Positions 1-9,456 of a stretch of DNA of 64,000 nt are shown here, in pieces. Source of the stretch: Acidobacteriota bacterium (GTDB lineage Bacteria; Acidobacteriota; Terriglobia; Bryobacterales; Bryobacteraceae); the NCBI GenBank assembly GCA_025350695.1, contig JANXXI010000076.1, positions 1 to 64,000 of the forward strand. Direction: 5' to 3'. The translations under genes and the position numbers were made by a program. Within the stretch, counting starts at the first letter, position 1; every line of letters begins with the position of its first letter. The notes under the pieces were generated by a model, which had not been told where the DNA came from, ran no database searches, and was given only the letters and a program-made list of their open reading frames with translations.

Positions 1-1
1 A

Positions 2-1168
2 GTTGGTCCCCATCGAACTGGTCCACGCAATCAGCGGCGCACTCCAACGGTGGTCAATACTACTTTCTACCCCGCGTTGATGTGGAATGGCCGGTTCAAC
101 GCGCCTTCCGGGAACCCGTTCAATAACTCGATGGGTTTCCTGTTCCCTCCGCCAGAATCAAACGTGAAGTTTCCGCCCAACGATCCGGTGTTTAAGCATC
201 TACTGCAAGCCCAGGCTTTCATCCCGCCGACGGAGTTGGTGGAAGTGGCTGGCTTTACGAATACAAAGGGAACCCTTGGACCGCGTTTCGATCAATTCGA
301 CGATGGCAAAGGCGGCAAGGTGCCGCTTCCGGACGCCAGCGGATTCCGTAACGATCCGATCCGCGCCGAAGTCTTGAAGCGGCTAAATGGCAACGCGAAG
401 TATCGTAAATTGTTTGGCGCACTTTTTCCGTCGGTTGCGGGCGGAGGTCCGATCGATTTCTCAATGTTCGGTCGCGCAATTGCCGAGTTCGAATTTACGC
501 TGGTGCAAGCGAACGCCCCCATTGACAAGTTCGCGCGCGGAGATGCAAGCGCGATGTCCGAAAACCAGAAACGCGGCGCATTGACGTTCTTCGGCAAGGG
601 AAAGTGTTCTTCCTGCCATTCAGTGAGTGGACAGTCCAATGAAATGTTCAGCGATTTCAAGATGCACAACATCGGCGTGCCTCAAGTGGCTCCTTTCTTC
701 GGCGTGGGTCAAGGCAACGTAATATTCGATGGCCCAAACGAAGATGAAGATTTTGGCCTGGAGCAGATCACGGGCAACTCGCATGACCGGTACAAATTCC
801 GCAGCTCCCCGTTGCGCAATGCCGCTGTGCAACCTGCCTTCATGCACAACGGAGCGTTTACGCGGCTTGAGGATGCCATCCGGCATCATCTCAACGTCAC
901 CGATTCGGCGCGCCGCTATAACCCTATCCGTGCGGGATTGCCCGCCGACTTGACGCATCGGTTAGGCCCGATTGAGCCAGTGTTGAAGAGTCTCGATCCT
1001 CTAGTTGCACGGTCGATTAACCTGGACGAGGACGATTTTGAAGATTTGGTTGCGTTCGTCCGTTATGGTTTGCTGGACTCGCGCGCGGACACCAGGAACC
1101 TGTGCCAGCTTGTGCCGGCGGTGGTTCCAAGTGGATTGCCCGTTGCAACTTTCGAAGCCTGCCGCTAG
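2..1168 (+). CDS. Cytochrome c peroxidase / MauG-family di-heme protein, 5' partial
   Basis: The frame is open to the left edge of the window. Codons before the first possible GTG (position 50) still read like the family (G-P-R-N-Q-R-R-T-P-T), so the gene begins outside. A heme-binding CSSCH sits at 605-619. The N-terminal heme motif expected for this di-heme family would lie before position 1. A conserved FMHNGAF stretch near 840-860 resembles the region that carries the distal ligand of the second heme in MauG/CcpA proteins. The family is periplasmic and either reduces peroxide or carries out heme-dependent oxidation of a partner; which of these applies here cannot be told. The C-terminus has an extra Cys pair (CQLV...FEACR) that might form a disulphide. 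Next gene is 576 bases away. Confidence 0.85.
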   Translation, partial: VGPHRTGPRNQRRTPTVVNTTFYPALMWNGRFNAPSGNPFNNSMGFLFPPPESNVKFPPNDPVFKHLLQAQAFIPPTELVEVAGFTNTKGTLGPRFDQFDDGKGGKVPLPDASGFRNDPIRAEVLKRLNGNAKYRKLFGALFPSVAGGGPIDFSMFGRAIAEFEFTLVQANAPIDKFARGDASAMSENQKRGALTFFGKGKCSSCHSVSGQSNEMFSDFKMHNIGVPQVAPFFGVGQGNVIFDGPNEDEDFGLEQITGNSHDRYKFRSSPLRNAAVQPAFMHNGAFTRLEDAIRHHLNVTDSARRYNPIRAGLPADLTHRLGPIEPVLKSLDPLVARSINLDEDDFEDLVAFVRYGLLDSRADTRNLCQLVPAVVPSGLPVATFEACR

Positions 1169-1744
1169 AACTTATTCCATTTTGCTGGGGCCCTTGCGAA
1201 GGTACTCCTAACTAACGGAGTGAGAATCGGACAATGGAATCGCATCGGCCTCAGTCGGACTCTCAAAATACAGTTTTGGCGCATCGCAAAACTTCAGTCA
1301 CAAGGCCATCGGTCCCTACGCTAACACTGCCCCAATGGGATAGTGTGTCTATTATCAGCGGCTTCCGAGCGAAAACGTTCTTGGAAAAGCAAAATGCTAG
1401 ACCGGGCCTGGTACGCAGAGGCTGCTATGCTTCTTCTAGTCACACAGTTCCTCCAGAGCACTTCGTCTGTTGCTTTGCTGGTCTTCCTCGCCGTCGTCGT
1501 GATTCTCTTTGAGTTACATCTAGCTCAGATTGCGTTCCCAGTTCAGTATAAGAGTTTACGCGTGGTTACACCCGTTAATCACCGTATAACCCGAGTTGCG
1601 ATGCCTTAGCAAAGGGGTAGATAATGATAGGTACTCGCGTGGGGTCCGTTTGTTCCTTGGCCACAAAATATCTAAGAGGTTAAGAACGAACCTACTGTGA
1701 ACCTTGAATGTCGACGATGTATCCAGTATTGGGAGGAGTTGTTA
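1169..1744. other. Intergenic region, no supported gene
   Basis: This is 576 bases between the peroxidase and the first Oar-like gene. A small hairpin, ACTCC(8)GGAGT, lies at 1204-1221 soon after the peroxidase stop but has no T-run. An open frame from ATG 1394 to 1609 has one hydrophobic stretch, but it has no clear ribosome binding site and no family I recognise, so I do not call it. The last bases before 1745 are the leader of the next gene, with a strong Shine-Dalgarno sequence at 1731-1738. Confidence 0.5.
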
Positions 1745-4700
1745 ATGCTTAGATCTCTATGTCAGAGCCTCATGCTAGCCATGGCGCTATTCAGTTCGGT
1801 GTATGCACAGGCGCCCACCGGCACAATCACAGGCCGCGTTTCCGATGGAACCGGCGCCGTTATCCCGGGAGTGAAAATCACTTTCGAGGAAGAAAATCTC
1901 GGTTTCAAACAAACACAAACGACAGCCAGCGACGGCAGATTTGTCCAACCCAGTATGCGGCCAGGCTCGTATCGCGTCATGGCCGAAAAGACCGGGTTTT
2001 CAAAGTCCGTCTCAACGGGCGTTAATTTGGACGCAAGCGAAACTGTAACGGTTGATATTGCCCTGAAAATTGGCGAAGTCAGTACCACCGTGGAAGTCTC
2101 AGCGGAAACGGCGCAGCTGAAGACGGAAACGTCCAGCGCCTCGACCACGATTACTCAGCGGCAGCTGCTTGATTTGCCGACGGGTCGTAATCCTTTCAGC
2201 GTTGCTACCCTGACGTCGGGCGTGATCCCGGCTGGCGGCGGCTCCACCCCTTGGATCGGCGGCGGCCGCAATGCCACTAGCGAAATCCTGATCGACGGCA
2301 ACACCGGCATCGTTCCGGAAAACAACGTCAGCATTAATGATGGCGGCTACACTCCCATCATCGATAGCGTTGCCGAGGTGACGGTTATCAAGAACTCCAT
2401 GTCCGCCGAGTACGGTCGAACCGGCGGCGGCGTCATCACGGCCACCACTCGTAGCGGAACCAACAGTGTCCACTTTGGATTGTTTGAATTCTTCCGTAAT
2501 CCGGCGTTGAACGCTAATAGCTGGAACAACAATCGCAACGGCGTTAAGCGTCCAAACTGCTGTTCAACTAATCAATTTGGATTCAACGTTGGCGGACCTA
2601 TCGTGATTCCTCATCTTTATGATGGTCACAATAAGACCTTCTTCTTCTGGAGCGAACAGCATAACCGTAGCCCAAGCAGCCAGACGCCAACCGCCACTGT
2701 ACCTAACCAAGCTTGGCGCGATGGGGATTTTTCCAACCTCCGCCTGGGTGGAACCGATCTTCGCCCTATCACCATCTATGACCCGCTAACCACCGGCGCC
2801 GCAGCCGACCTGCGTCTTCCATTCCCGGGCAATATCATTCCCACCAACCGTATTGACCCAATCTCGAAAGGGTTGCTGAAGTTCTACCCCAACCCGAACA
2901 ATGTACCCGTAACCGGCCAGACGAACCTGGGCGCAAGCAACTTTCTGGCTCAAGGTAAGGCGCTGAATAAGGGCATCAAATTCGATTCCCGCATCGACCA
3001 TTACTTCAGTGAAAAACTGAGGATGTTTGCCCGCGGTTCGTACGACAATTCCCCAGGTTTCCCCTTTAATGGTTTCGGCAACATCGCAACCAGCATCGGG
3101 GATGGCAACTCCACGAACACATTCCCGAACATCACCTCAAATTTTGTTTACACTTTGAACCCTTCAACCATCGTTAGCGTCAGTTTGGGATTCGGACAGA
3201 AGGATGCGACGCGATATCCGTTCTCCACCGGCACGCTGCCTAGCTCGCTGGGCTTCCCTAAGGCGTTGGATGCCATCGCGGCGATTAACAACCTGGAGTT
3301 TCCGAACATCATCGTTGGCTCCGGCGTTTCGAATCTGGGCCAAGCCACCTTCACAACACTCGACATCAAGTCATATGCATATACGGCCCACGGCGATGTG
3401 GTGAAGATCCTTGCCAAGCACACCATAAAGGTTGGCGGTGAATATCGCAAGTCGATGCTAAACTTCACGCAATACGGAAATCCAAGCGGCGCTTGGAGCT
3501 TCAGCACATCACCAACAGTACGGCAAGTGAACAATACAACGCCTACCACCGAGGGGCTCGCATTCGCCTCGTTCCTGCTTGGCTATCCGGGCAATGGCAG
3601 CCCGATCAGTCACAGCTTCTCCAACGCAACGTCCAGCCCGTACATCGCCATGTTCTTCGACGACACTTATAAGTTCAGCCGGAAGCTGACTTTTAACATT
3701 GGATTGCGCTACGACGTCGAAATTCCGCGCACGGAACGCTACAACCGTTTGAACCATTTCGATCTGGATGCGGCTTCACCAATCGCGGGCAAAGTTCCCG
3801 CCTTCCCGAATTTGAAGGGAGCGTTTGTATTTCAGAACGGCGACAACCGCAGACAAGTACCCACTGACAAGAACAATCTTGGTCCACGCTTCGGTTTCGC
3901 GTACCAGATAACGCCCAAAACCGTGTTCCGCGCGGCTTATGGCATCAGCTATTCCGGATCTTCATACACGGCCGCCGGCACCTCGGGAACTTCGGGCACC
4001 GAGGGATTCCAGAGCAGCACACCAGTTAATTTCACGAATGATAACGGCCGGACCTACGTTACAACTTGGAGCAATAACCCTTTTTACAATGGCTTTAACC
4101 TCCCTGGTGGCGTGGCCGGTAGTAGCGGCACTTCAGGTCCCGGCACGGCGTTGGGTCTGGGCGTAGGACAAGGGATTTTCATCGACAACCAAAGCCCGAT
4201 GATTCAGCAGTGGAATGGAACCTTGCAGCGCGAACTGAAGGGAGGATGGGTGCTCGAAGCCGGATATCTGGCAAGCAGAGGCCATCACTTGATTGACGGG
4301 GAAAGCAACATCGCTATGAATCAGTTGCCTGCCTCCTTCCTCTCGCAGGGCGCGGCGCTGAACACACTTGTCCCCAACCCGTTCTATCGCGTGGCAGGAC
4401 TCAATACAACCTCAGCGTTGTATAACAACACCACTATTCAGGCAAGACAGCTGTTGTTACCTTACCCGCAATATACCGGCGTTTCTCCGTTCCGTGTACC
4501 GCAAGGCAACTCGAACTACAACTCCTTCACGTTTGAAGCCAACAAGCGCTTCTCTCACGGATTGCAATTGCTCTTCGCCTTCACGGGCGGTAAGTTAATT
4601 GACGACAACTCGCAAACCGTTACGTTCCTTGGCGCAGCGGGCACCAAGCAGGATTATTACAATCGCAGGGCGGAAAAGTCTCTTTCCGCGCAGGATGTTT

Positions 4701-5251
4701 CCCGGCGCATGGTAATTAGCGGCAACTACGTAATTCCGGTTGGCCGTCACCAAAAATTCCTCGGCAATATGGCCAAGCCCCTGGATTTTGCGATCGGTGG
4801 ATGGCAGACAAACGCCATCTATGTCGCCCAAACAGCCATTCCATTTGCAATCGGCAATGGCGCCAACAACACCCAACTCGGCAATCCTGGCCAACGTCCC
4901 AACAACAACGGAACTTCAGCCAAGAAGTCCGGACCGATCGATCAACGCCTGAATGCCTATTTTGATCCGAGCGTTTTCTCGCAGGCCGGCAACTTCACCT
5001 TCGGTAACACGTCGCGCTTCTCACCAGACCTGCGCGGCCCGTCTCTGTTCAACATTGACTTCTCCGTTTTCAAGAACTTCAAATTGAAAGAGAAGCTCAC
5101 ATGGCAGTTCCGCATGGAAGCCTTCAACGGCTTCAACCACCCAACCTGGAGCAACCCCGGTTTAACGGTTAACGCCCCGGCCACGTTCGGCGTCATCACT
5201 GGCGCAAATGGCAACCGCACGGTGCAAGCGGCACTTAAGGTCAACTACTAA
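1745..5251 (+). CDS. Oar-like outer-membrane protein (TonB-dependent receptor fold) 1
   Basis: About 1,168 residues. The order is signal peptide ending in VYAQ, a carboxypeptidase regulatory-like/CnaB-type beta domain (GTITGRVSDGTGAVIPGVKI, roughly residues 25-105), a plug-like segment (about 110-230, with PTGRNPF and LIDGN), and a long beta-barrel ending in the aromatic KVNY expected of an outer-membrane protein. I chose ATG 1745 because GGGAGGAG at 1731-1738 is well spaced and the signal peptide starts there; a frame open from GTG 1697 adds a non-signal extension. Proteins of this type are numerous in Acidobacteria and resemble Myxococcus Oar and SusC-like receptors; substrate is unknown. 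No SusD partner is visible. It is followed by a hairpin and a second family member. Confidence 0.9.
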   Translation: MLRSLCQSLMLAMALFSSVYAQAPTGTITGRVSDGTGAVIPGVKITFEEENLGFKQTQTTASDGRFVQPSMRPGSYRVMAEKTGFSKSVSTGVNLDASETVTVDIALKIGEVSTTVEVSAETAQLKTETSSASTTITQRQLLDLPTGRNPFSVATLTSGVIPAGGGSTPWIGGGRNATSEILIDGNTGIVPENNVSINDGGYTPIIDSVAEVTVIKNSMSAEYGRTGGGVITATTRSGTNSVHFGLFEFFRNPALNANSWNNNRNGVKRPNCCSTNQFGFNVGGPIVIPHLYDGHNKTFFFWSEQHNRSPSSQTPTATVPNQAWRDGDFSNLRLGGTDLRPITIYDPLTTGAAADLRLPFPGNIIPTNRIDPISKGLLKFYPNPNNVPVTGQTNLGASNFLAQGKALNKGIKFDSRIDHYFSEKLRMFARGSYDNSPGFPFNGFGNIATSIGDGNSTNTFPNITSNFVYTLNPSTIVSVSLGFGQKDATRYPFSTGTLPSSLGFPKALDAIAAINNLEFPNIIVGSGVSNLGQATFTTLDIKSYAYTAHGDVVKILAKHTIKVGGEYRKSMLNFTQYGNPSGAWSFSTSPTVRQVNNTTPTTEGLAFASFLLGYPGNGSPISHSFSNATSSPYIAMFFDDTYKFSRKLTFNIGLRYDVEIPRTERYNRLNHFDLDAASPIAGKVPAFPNLKGAFVFQNGDNRRQVPTDKNNLGPRFGFAYQITPKTVFRAAYGISYSGSSYTAAGTSGTSGTEGFQSSTPVNFTNDNGRTYVTTWSNNPFYNGFNLPGGVAGSSGTSGPGTALGLGVGQGIFIDNQSPMIQQWNGTLQRELKGGWVLEAGYLASRGHHLIDGESNIAMNQLPASFLSQGAALNTLVPNPFYRVAGLNTTSALYNNTTIQARQLLLPYPQYTGVSPFRVPQGNSNYNSFTFEANKRFSHGLQLLFAFTGGKLIDDNSQTVTFLGAAGTKQDYYNRRAEKSLSAQDVSRRMVISGNYVIPVGRHQKFLGNMAKPLDFAIGGWQTNAIYVAQTAIPFAIGNGANNTQLGNPGQRPNNNGTSAKKSGPIDQRLNAYFDPSVFSQAGNFTFGNTSRFSPDLRGPSLFNIDFSVFKNFKLKEKLTWQFRMEAFNGFNHPTWSNPGLTVNAPATFGVITGANGNRTVQAALKVNY

Positions 5252-5273
5252 CTAAGTAAGTCTGGAGGTAGCA

Positions 5274-5309
5274 AAACCGGCGTAATGGGGCAACCTGTTA
5301 CGCCGGTTT
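5274..5309 (+). terminator. 12-bp perfect hairpin between two Oar-like genes
   Basis: AAACCGGCGTAA (5274-5285) and TTACGCCGGTTT (5298-5309) are perfect inverted repeats around a 12-base loop, 22 bases after the stop of the first Oar-like gene and about 60 before the next start. There is no T-run after the stem, so it may act as a Rho-dependent or mRNA-stabilising hairpin rather than a classical intrinsic terminator. Confidence 0.6.
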
Positions 5310-5368
5310 AGCCACCCTGACATCCCGAAAATCTGATACGCTTTCAACAACTAGGGAGGTCTCAACGT

Positions 5369-8300
5369 ATGAGACAACTGTTCTTGCTACTGGCCTTGTG
5401 CCCCGCCGTAATGGCCCAATTTGAACTCGGCTCCATTGTTGGTGTCGTTACCGATCCAGCGAAGGCGCCAGTCGCCGGCGCAAAGGTGGAAATCCGAAGC
5501 ACTTCCACCAACGTCAAACGCGATGTCCTCACATCCGCCGATGGCGATTTTAACTCACTCCCGCTTCAACCGGGCCCCTATCTGGTTACCATCCGCCAAT
5601 CCGGATTCCGCGACCGCGCCTTGAACGTGAACCTCGGTGTTAGCCAGCGGCTCCAGGCCGACGTCTCGCTTGAACTCAGTTCAGTAAATGAACAGCTAAC
5701 CGTGCAGGCCTCCACGCCCACCATCGAAACGGCGTCCTCCGATGTTGGCCAAGTGCGCGCTGCCAAGGAAATCGTGGACCTTCCGCTCAACACCCGAAAT
5801 TTCACCCAACTTGTACAACTTGCTCCCGGCGTACTTACCGGCGTTGGTGGCGCCTCGGGTTTGCTCGGTTACACCAGTGGCCGTGGCACTAACGGCGCGG
5901 TAATCAACGGCGCCCCCGTAGAGGATGTTATTTATCTAATCGATGGCATCAATAGCGTCGACACCGATGCGGGCGTCCTCATCTTCTTCCCTCCCGTCGA
6001 TTCCATTTACGAATTCAAGGTGCAAACCAGCTCCGCGCCGGCGGCTTACGGCGGTGGCCAAGGCATCATTAATGTAACTTACAAGTCGGGAACCAACCAA
6101 CTGCACGGCGCGGCCTACGAGTTCGTCCGCAACTCAGCCTTCGACGCCAAGAACTTTTTCGATTCAGCGGCCTTGCCCATCCCGCCATTCAAACTAAATC
6201 AATTCGGATTCAACCTGGCTGGCCCCGTGATACTTCCCCACGTACTCAACGGAAAGGACAAGTTGTTCTTCTTCTTCGACTATGAAGGCAAGCGCGTGCG
6301 TCAAGCCCAAACTTTCCTTAGTAGCGTGCCCATCGATCCGTACCGAAAGGGAGACTTCTCTTCTTTACTCCCGAAGACGGTCATCAACGATCCTCGCTCA
6401 ACTCCCCGCCTGCCGCTGCCAAACAACATTCTGCCCGCCTCGGCAATCGATCCAACTTCGGCGAAGATGGTGGCGCTTTACCCGGCTCCAAATCTTCCCG
6501 GGACGATTAATAACTTCCTGTACAATCCGGTGCAAACCAGCCAAGTAGATCAGTACGACGTTCGAATTGACTATCGCACCAGCAACGCAGCTCTGTTTGG
6601 CCGCTACAGTTGGGAAGATGCCGACACGTTCAATCCAGGCAACTTGCCGGAACCCGCAATTGGAGCCGGACCAGGCCGCCCAGGTCGCGTGGTGGTTCCC
6701 GGTAAGCAGGCGGTCCTTGGTTATGGACGGTCCATCGGTCCTGCCAAGTACTACGAACTGCGCATCGGCTATTCCCGTTTGATCCAAGGCATCTACGATT
6801 CCGGTACGAAGTTCCCCACTATCGCCGAGGATCTAGGAATCCCCAACGCAAACTTGCACGGCGCAACTCCGGGGTTCACTACAACCGCCATCACAGGCTT
6901 TACCGGGCTGGGCGATGGCGCCGGTAGCCTTCAGAAAATCAACAACAATTGGGAAATCGATCAAGCCCTAAGCTGGGTTCGCGGCCGTCACGAAGTGAAG
7001 GTTGGGTTCGACTTTATGTCGCGACGTTTCGCCTTCACTTCCCCCGGCGCACCCAACGGTAGTTACTCCTTCACTGGTGTATACAGTGGCTCCGGGCTAT
7101 CTGACTTCCTGTTCGGACGCCCCATCAGTTCGCGTCTGGACGTTGTACCGTTCTTTGGGCTTCAGCGTTTTTATTACAGCACCTATCTGCAGGACAACTG
7201 GCGCGTAAATTCCAAATTGACAATCAATATGGGGCTCCGCAACGATTCCATCACCGCCTGGAAAGAACGGCACAATCGTCTGGCGGGATTTGTTCCCACC
7301 GGCGGCGGTACTTTGGTTCCTGTCGGTACGGCGCCCTTCAATGGTGACTCGGTGCTGGACGGACGGCCCAGTCAACTCGGGCCGCGACTGGGCTTCGCTT
7401 ATACACTCAATCCCAAAACCGTGATCCGCGCCGGCACGGGCGTTTTCTATAGTTTCAAATCAGTCACGTCAGGAAATTCTCTCGCCAAGAATGCCCCGTT
7501 CAGCGGAACGTTAATTACCACTAACGATGCCGCGAATTTTGCCGCCGCCAAACCGATCTCCGCTGGATTCCCCTCCGACCGTCCCTCTATCTGGCCCATC
7601 GCCGGTACTGGATTCTTCTACTGGCCGCAAGACAGCAAGACGTCCACCATGTATGAATGGAACTTCAACATCCAGCGCGAACTTGCCAAGGATTTGGTGC
7701 TCTCCCTCGCCTATGTCGGCGCCAAGGGCACTTATGTCGATCTGGTCGGCCTCAATATTAATCAAGCAACTCCAGGCCCAGGCGCCGTGGTCAGCCGTCG
7801 CCCGTATCCAAACTTGAGCGACGCCACGGGCGTCGTGCCATGGGGTAATTCACACTACAATTCAATGCAGACAACTTTACAGCGCCGCATGGGAATTGCT
7901 CGCTTTTCTGGTTCTTGGACCTGGGCGCACAGCATAGACAACACGAGTGGCGAATCGAGTAACAGTCCCATTCAGAACGCCAGAAACATATCGGCCCAGC
8001 GCGGCAGTTCCACGTTTGATGTTCGTCACAAACTGACCGTTTCCGGAACCTACGAACTCCCCTTCGGCAAGGGCAAGAAGCTACTGAACACCGCATCCCG
8101 CCCAGTCAACCTTTTGGCCGGCGGATGGCAGTTGAACAACATTCTGACGATCATGTCAGGGTTGCCGTTCACACCCACCATGCAAACCAGCAACCTGAAT
8201 ACCGGTACAGGATCGCAGTTCCCCAATCGCATTGGCTCGGGCCTACTGTCCGGTAGTGAACGCTCGCTTGACCGCTGGTTCGACGCCACGGCCTTCGCCG

Positions 8301-8584
8301 CTCCGCCGCAATACGTGTTCGGCAATTCCGGCCGCAACATCCTCTATGGTCCCGGCACTAAGCAACTCGACCTCTCTCTCTTCAAGAGTTTCCCGCTTGG
8401 CGAACACGGTCCCCGCGTGGAGTTCCGCGCAGAGGCGTTCAACGCACTGAATACGCCGCAGTTTAATAATCCAAATACGGTGATCGGCTTTAGCGGCGTG
8501 GGAAGGATTACTAGCGCCGGCAGTCCGACCACCTATCAGCGGACCTCGAGGCAGATTCAGTTGGCGCTGAAGCTTTATTTCTGA
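5369..8584 (+). CDS. Oar-like outer-membrane protein (TonB-dependent receptor fold) 2
   Basis: 1,071 residues with the same architecture as the gene before it. A short signal peptide (MRQLFLLLALCPAVMAQ) leads into a carboxypeptidase regulatory-like domain (GSIVGVVTDPAKAPVAGAKV, about residues 20-105). A plug region with LPLNTRNFTQLVQLAPGV and YLIDGINSVDT follows, then a barrel ending KLYF. A good ribosome binding site (AGGGAGG, about 5353-5359) precedes ATG 5369. The family is an outer-membrane pore or receptor; the ligand is unknown. The two genes are probably paralogues, as they share order, length and plug motifs. Whether they form one transcript is unclear because of the hairpin between them. 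Confidence 0.9.
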   Translation: MRQLFLLLALCPAVMAQFELGSIVGVVTDPAKAPVAGAKVEIRSTSTNVKRDVLTSADGDFNSLPLQPGPYLVTIRQSGFRDRALNVNLGVSQRLQADVSLELSSVNEQLTVQASTPTIETASSDVGQVRAAKEIVDLPLNTRNFTQLVQLAPGVLTGVGGASGLLGYTSGRGTNGAVINGAPVEDVIYLIDGINSVDTDAGVLIFFPPVDSIYEFKVQTSSAPAAYGGGQGIINVTYKSGTNQLHGAAYEFVRNSAFDAKNFFDSAALPIPPFKLNQFGFNLAGPVILPHVLNGKDKLFFFFDYEGKRVRQAQTFLSSVPIDPYRKGDFSSLLPKTVINDPRSTPRLPLPNNILPASAIDPTSAKMVALYPAPNLPGTINNFLYNPVQTSQVDQYDVRIDYRTSNAALFGRYSWEDADTFNPGNLPEPAIGAGPGRPGRVVVPGKQAVLGYGRSIGPAKYYELRIGYSRLIQGIYDSGTKFPTIAEDLGIPNANLHGATPGFTTTAITGFTGLGDGAGSLQKINNNWEIDQALSWVRGRHEVKVGFDFMSRRFAFTSPGAPNGSYSFTGVYSGSGLSDFLFGRPISSRLDVVPFFGLQRFYYSTYLQDNWRVNSKLTINMGLRNDSITAWKERHNRLAGFVPTGGGTLVPVGTAPFNGDSVLDGRPSQLGPRLGFAYTLNPKTVIRAGTGVFYSFKSVTSGNSLAKNAPFSGTLITTNDAANFAAAKPISAGFPSDRPSIWPIAGTGFFYWPQDSKTSTMYEWNFNIQRELAKDLVLSLAYVGAKGTYVDLVGLNINQATPGPGAVVSRRPYPNLSDATGVVPWGNSHYNSMQTTLQRRMGIARFSGSWTWAHSIDNTSGESSNSPIQNARNISAQRGSSTFDVRHKLTVSGTYELPFGKGKKLLNTASRPVNLLAGGWQLNNILTIMSGLPFTPTMQTSNLNTGTGSQFPNRIGSGLLSGSERSLDRWFDATAFAAPPQYVFGNSGRNILYGPGTKQLDLSLFKSFPLGEHGPRVEFRAEAFNALNTPQFNNPNTVIGFSGVGRITSAGSPTTYQRTSRQIQLALKLYF

Positions 8585-8612
8585 AACACAGAAGCTGGGC
8601 CGCTCGTAAGGG

Positions 8613-8897
8613 TCAGAGCCGATTTGGCCACCGCTGATTTCCATGAAAAACCGCGAGCAGTTCCAGTTTTTCGCGCCGAATGCGATAGGGAATAAGATAC
8701 GGAGTGCCGGGAACTACCAACTCGCGCGTCCCGGCAATACGTCCTGGCCGACCAATGTGCGGTTGGCATTCCAACAAATCAACGGCTCTCAGTATTTTTT
8801 GGGCAACTAAAGCAGCGTTCTGTTCCGAATCTTTGGCGATCCGATCCCGCGCTCTTCCCAAATGGCGAATGGCGCGAGGAGACCAGACAATCTTCAT
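8613..8897 (-). CDS. ParE/RelE-family toxin
   Basis: 94 residues. The N-terminus MKIVWSPRAIRHL, the central helix pair, and the pattern GRPGRIAGTRELVVPGTPYLIPYRI are typical of ParE-like toxins of the RelE superfamily, which poison gyrase or cleave mRNA at the ribosome. Its start overlaps the stop of the upstream antitoxin by four bases (8894-8897), so the pair is translationally coupled. Length fits the family (about 90-100 residues). I cannot tell gyrase poisoning from ribosome-dependent cleavage from sequence alone. Confidence 0.88.
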   Translation of the reverse strand: MKIVWSPRAIRHLGRARDRIAKDSEQNAALVAQKILRAVDLLECQPHIGRPGRIAGTRELVVPGTPYLIPYRIRREKLELLAVFHGNQRWPNRL

Positions 8898-9154
8898 CGG
8901 GGAGCTTTCGTCTCACCGGGTTGTCCCCAAGTGTTGAGCCAGCCCTTGACCCTTTCATGACTAACGCCTTTCCCAGCATCCAACTCATCAATGCCTAACT
9001 GAATTTCCGCAAGCTGCCAGGCTTCGCTCTCCAAGTAAGCCGTAATTGCTTCAGCCGCCAAAAAAGACTTGGAACGTTTGGTCCGTTCGGCAAGTGAGGC
9101 TAGCCTCTGATTTGTTTCCGGGTCGATTCGAATGGATAGAGTTTCCGTCATCAT
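8894..9154 (-). CDS. Ribbon-helix-helix antitoxin (CopG/ParD-like)
   Basis: 86 residues. The start LSIRIDPETNQRLASLAERT followed by SKSFLAAEAI is a ribbon-helix-helix DNA-binding domain; the acidic, tryptophan-containing C-terminal part would wrap the toxin. It is the first gene of the module and overlaps the toxin by four bases. Two consecutive ATG codons exist (9154 and 9151); GGTGAG lies a suitable distance upstream on the minus strand. RHH antitoxins of this kind repress their own promoter, and a palindrome is present at 9165-9174. Confidence 0.88.
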   Translation of the reverse strand: MMTETLSIRIDPETNQRLASLAERTKRSKSFLAAEAITAYLESEAWQLAEIQLGIDELDAGKGVSHERVKGWLNTWGQPGETKAPR

Positions 9155-9164
9155 TTGTACTCAC

Positions 9165-9174
9165 CTGTATACAG
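9165..9174. promoter_or_regulatory. Candidate operator of the RHH/ParE module
   Basis: CTGTATACAG is a perfect 10-bp palindrome 10 bases upstream of the antitoxin start. On the minus strand it contains TATACA, which could be the -10 box, with TTTTCA 16 bases upstream as a weak -35. Binding of the RHH antitoxin here would block its own promoter. The short divergent region (9155-9218) is shared with the HicB-like gene. Confidence 0.5.
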
Positions 9175-9218
9175 TGTCGCACAGTACTGAAAATCCACCC
9201 TTGCGTTAGTATAGAGGG

Positions 9219-9431
9219 ATGACACTGCACGATTACAAGGTCATCGCATATCGCCAGCAAGATGGTTCATGGATCGCCGAGGCCCCTTCGTTCCCCAGTT
9301 GTTACGCCGTGATGGACACGAAGGACGAAGCGATCAAGGAATTGGAAGTCGTCTTCGAAATGCTCGCCGGTGTTTACCTAGAATCTGGCCGGGCTCTGCC
9401 GAGCGATACCACGCAACTCGTAGACGCCTAG
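9219..9431 (+). CDS. HicB-family antitoxin
   Basis: 70 residues. The pattern Y-K-V-I-A-Y, DGSWIAEAPSFPSCYAVMDT and the following helix DEAIKELEVVFEML is the partial RNase H-like HicB fold. Such short versions lack the usual C-terminal DNA-binding domain; none is visible here. The AGAGGG before the ATG is too close for ideal Shine-Dalgarno spacing. The HicA-like frame follows within 30 bases, giving the order hicB-hicA. It is divergent from the RHH/ParE pair. Confidence 0.85.
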   Translation: MTLHDYKVIAYRQQDGSWIAEAPSFPSCYAVMDTKDEAIKELEVVFEMLAGVYLESGRALPSDTTQLVDA

Positions 9432-9456
9432 CAGCACAGCCCGGGAACTGCGTCGT

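Noticed and set aside
1234-1609. Two short frames in the gap after the peroxidase, one with a hydrophobic stretch
   Set aside because: No ribosome binding site, no family pattern and atypical composition; listed only as intergenic.
1697-1744. Earlier GTG start for the first Oar-like gene
   Set aside because: It would put 16 non-signal residues before a clear signal peptide, and the strong Shine-Dalgarno sequence fits ATG 1745.
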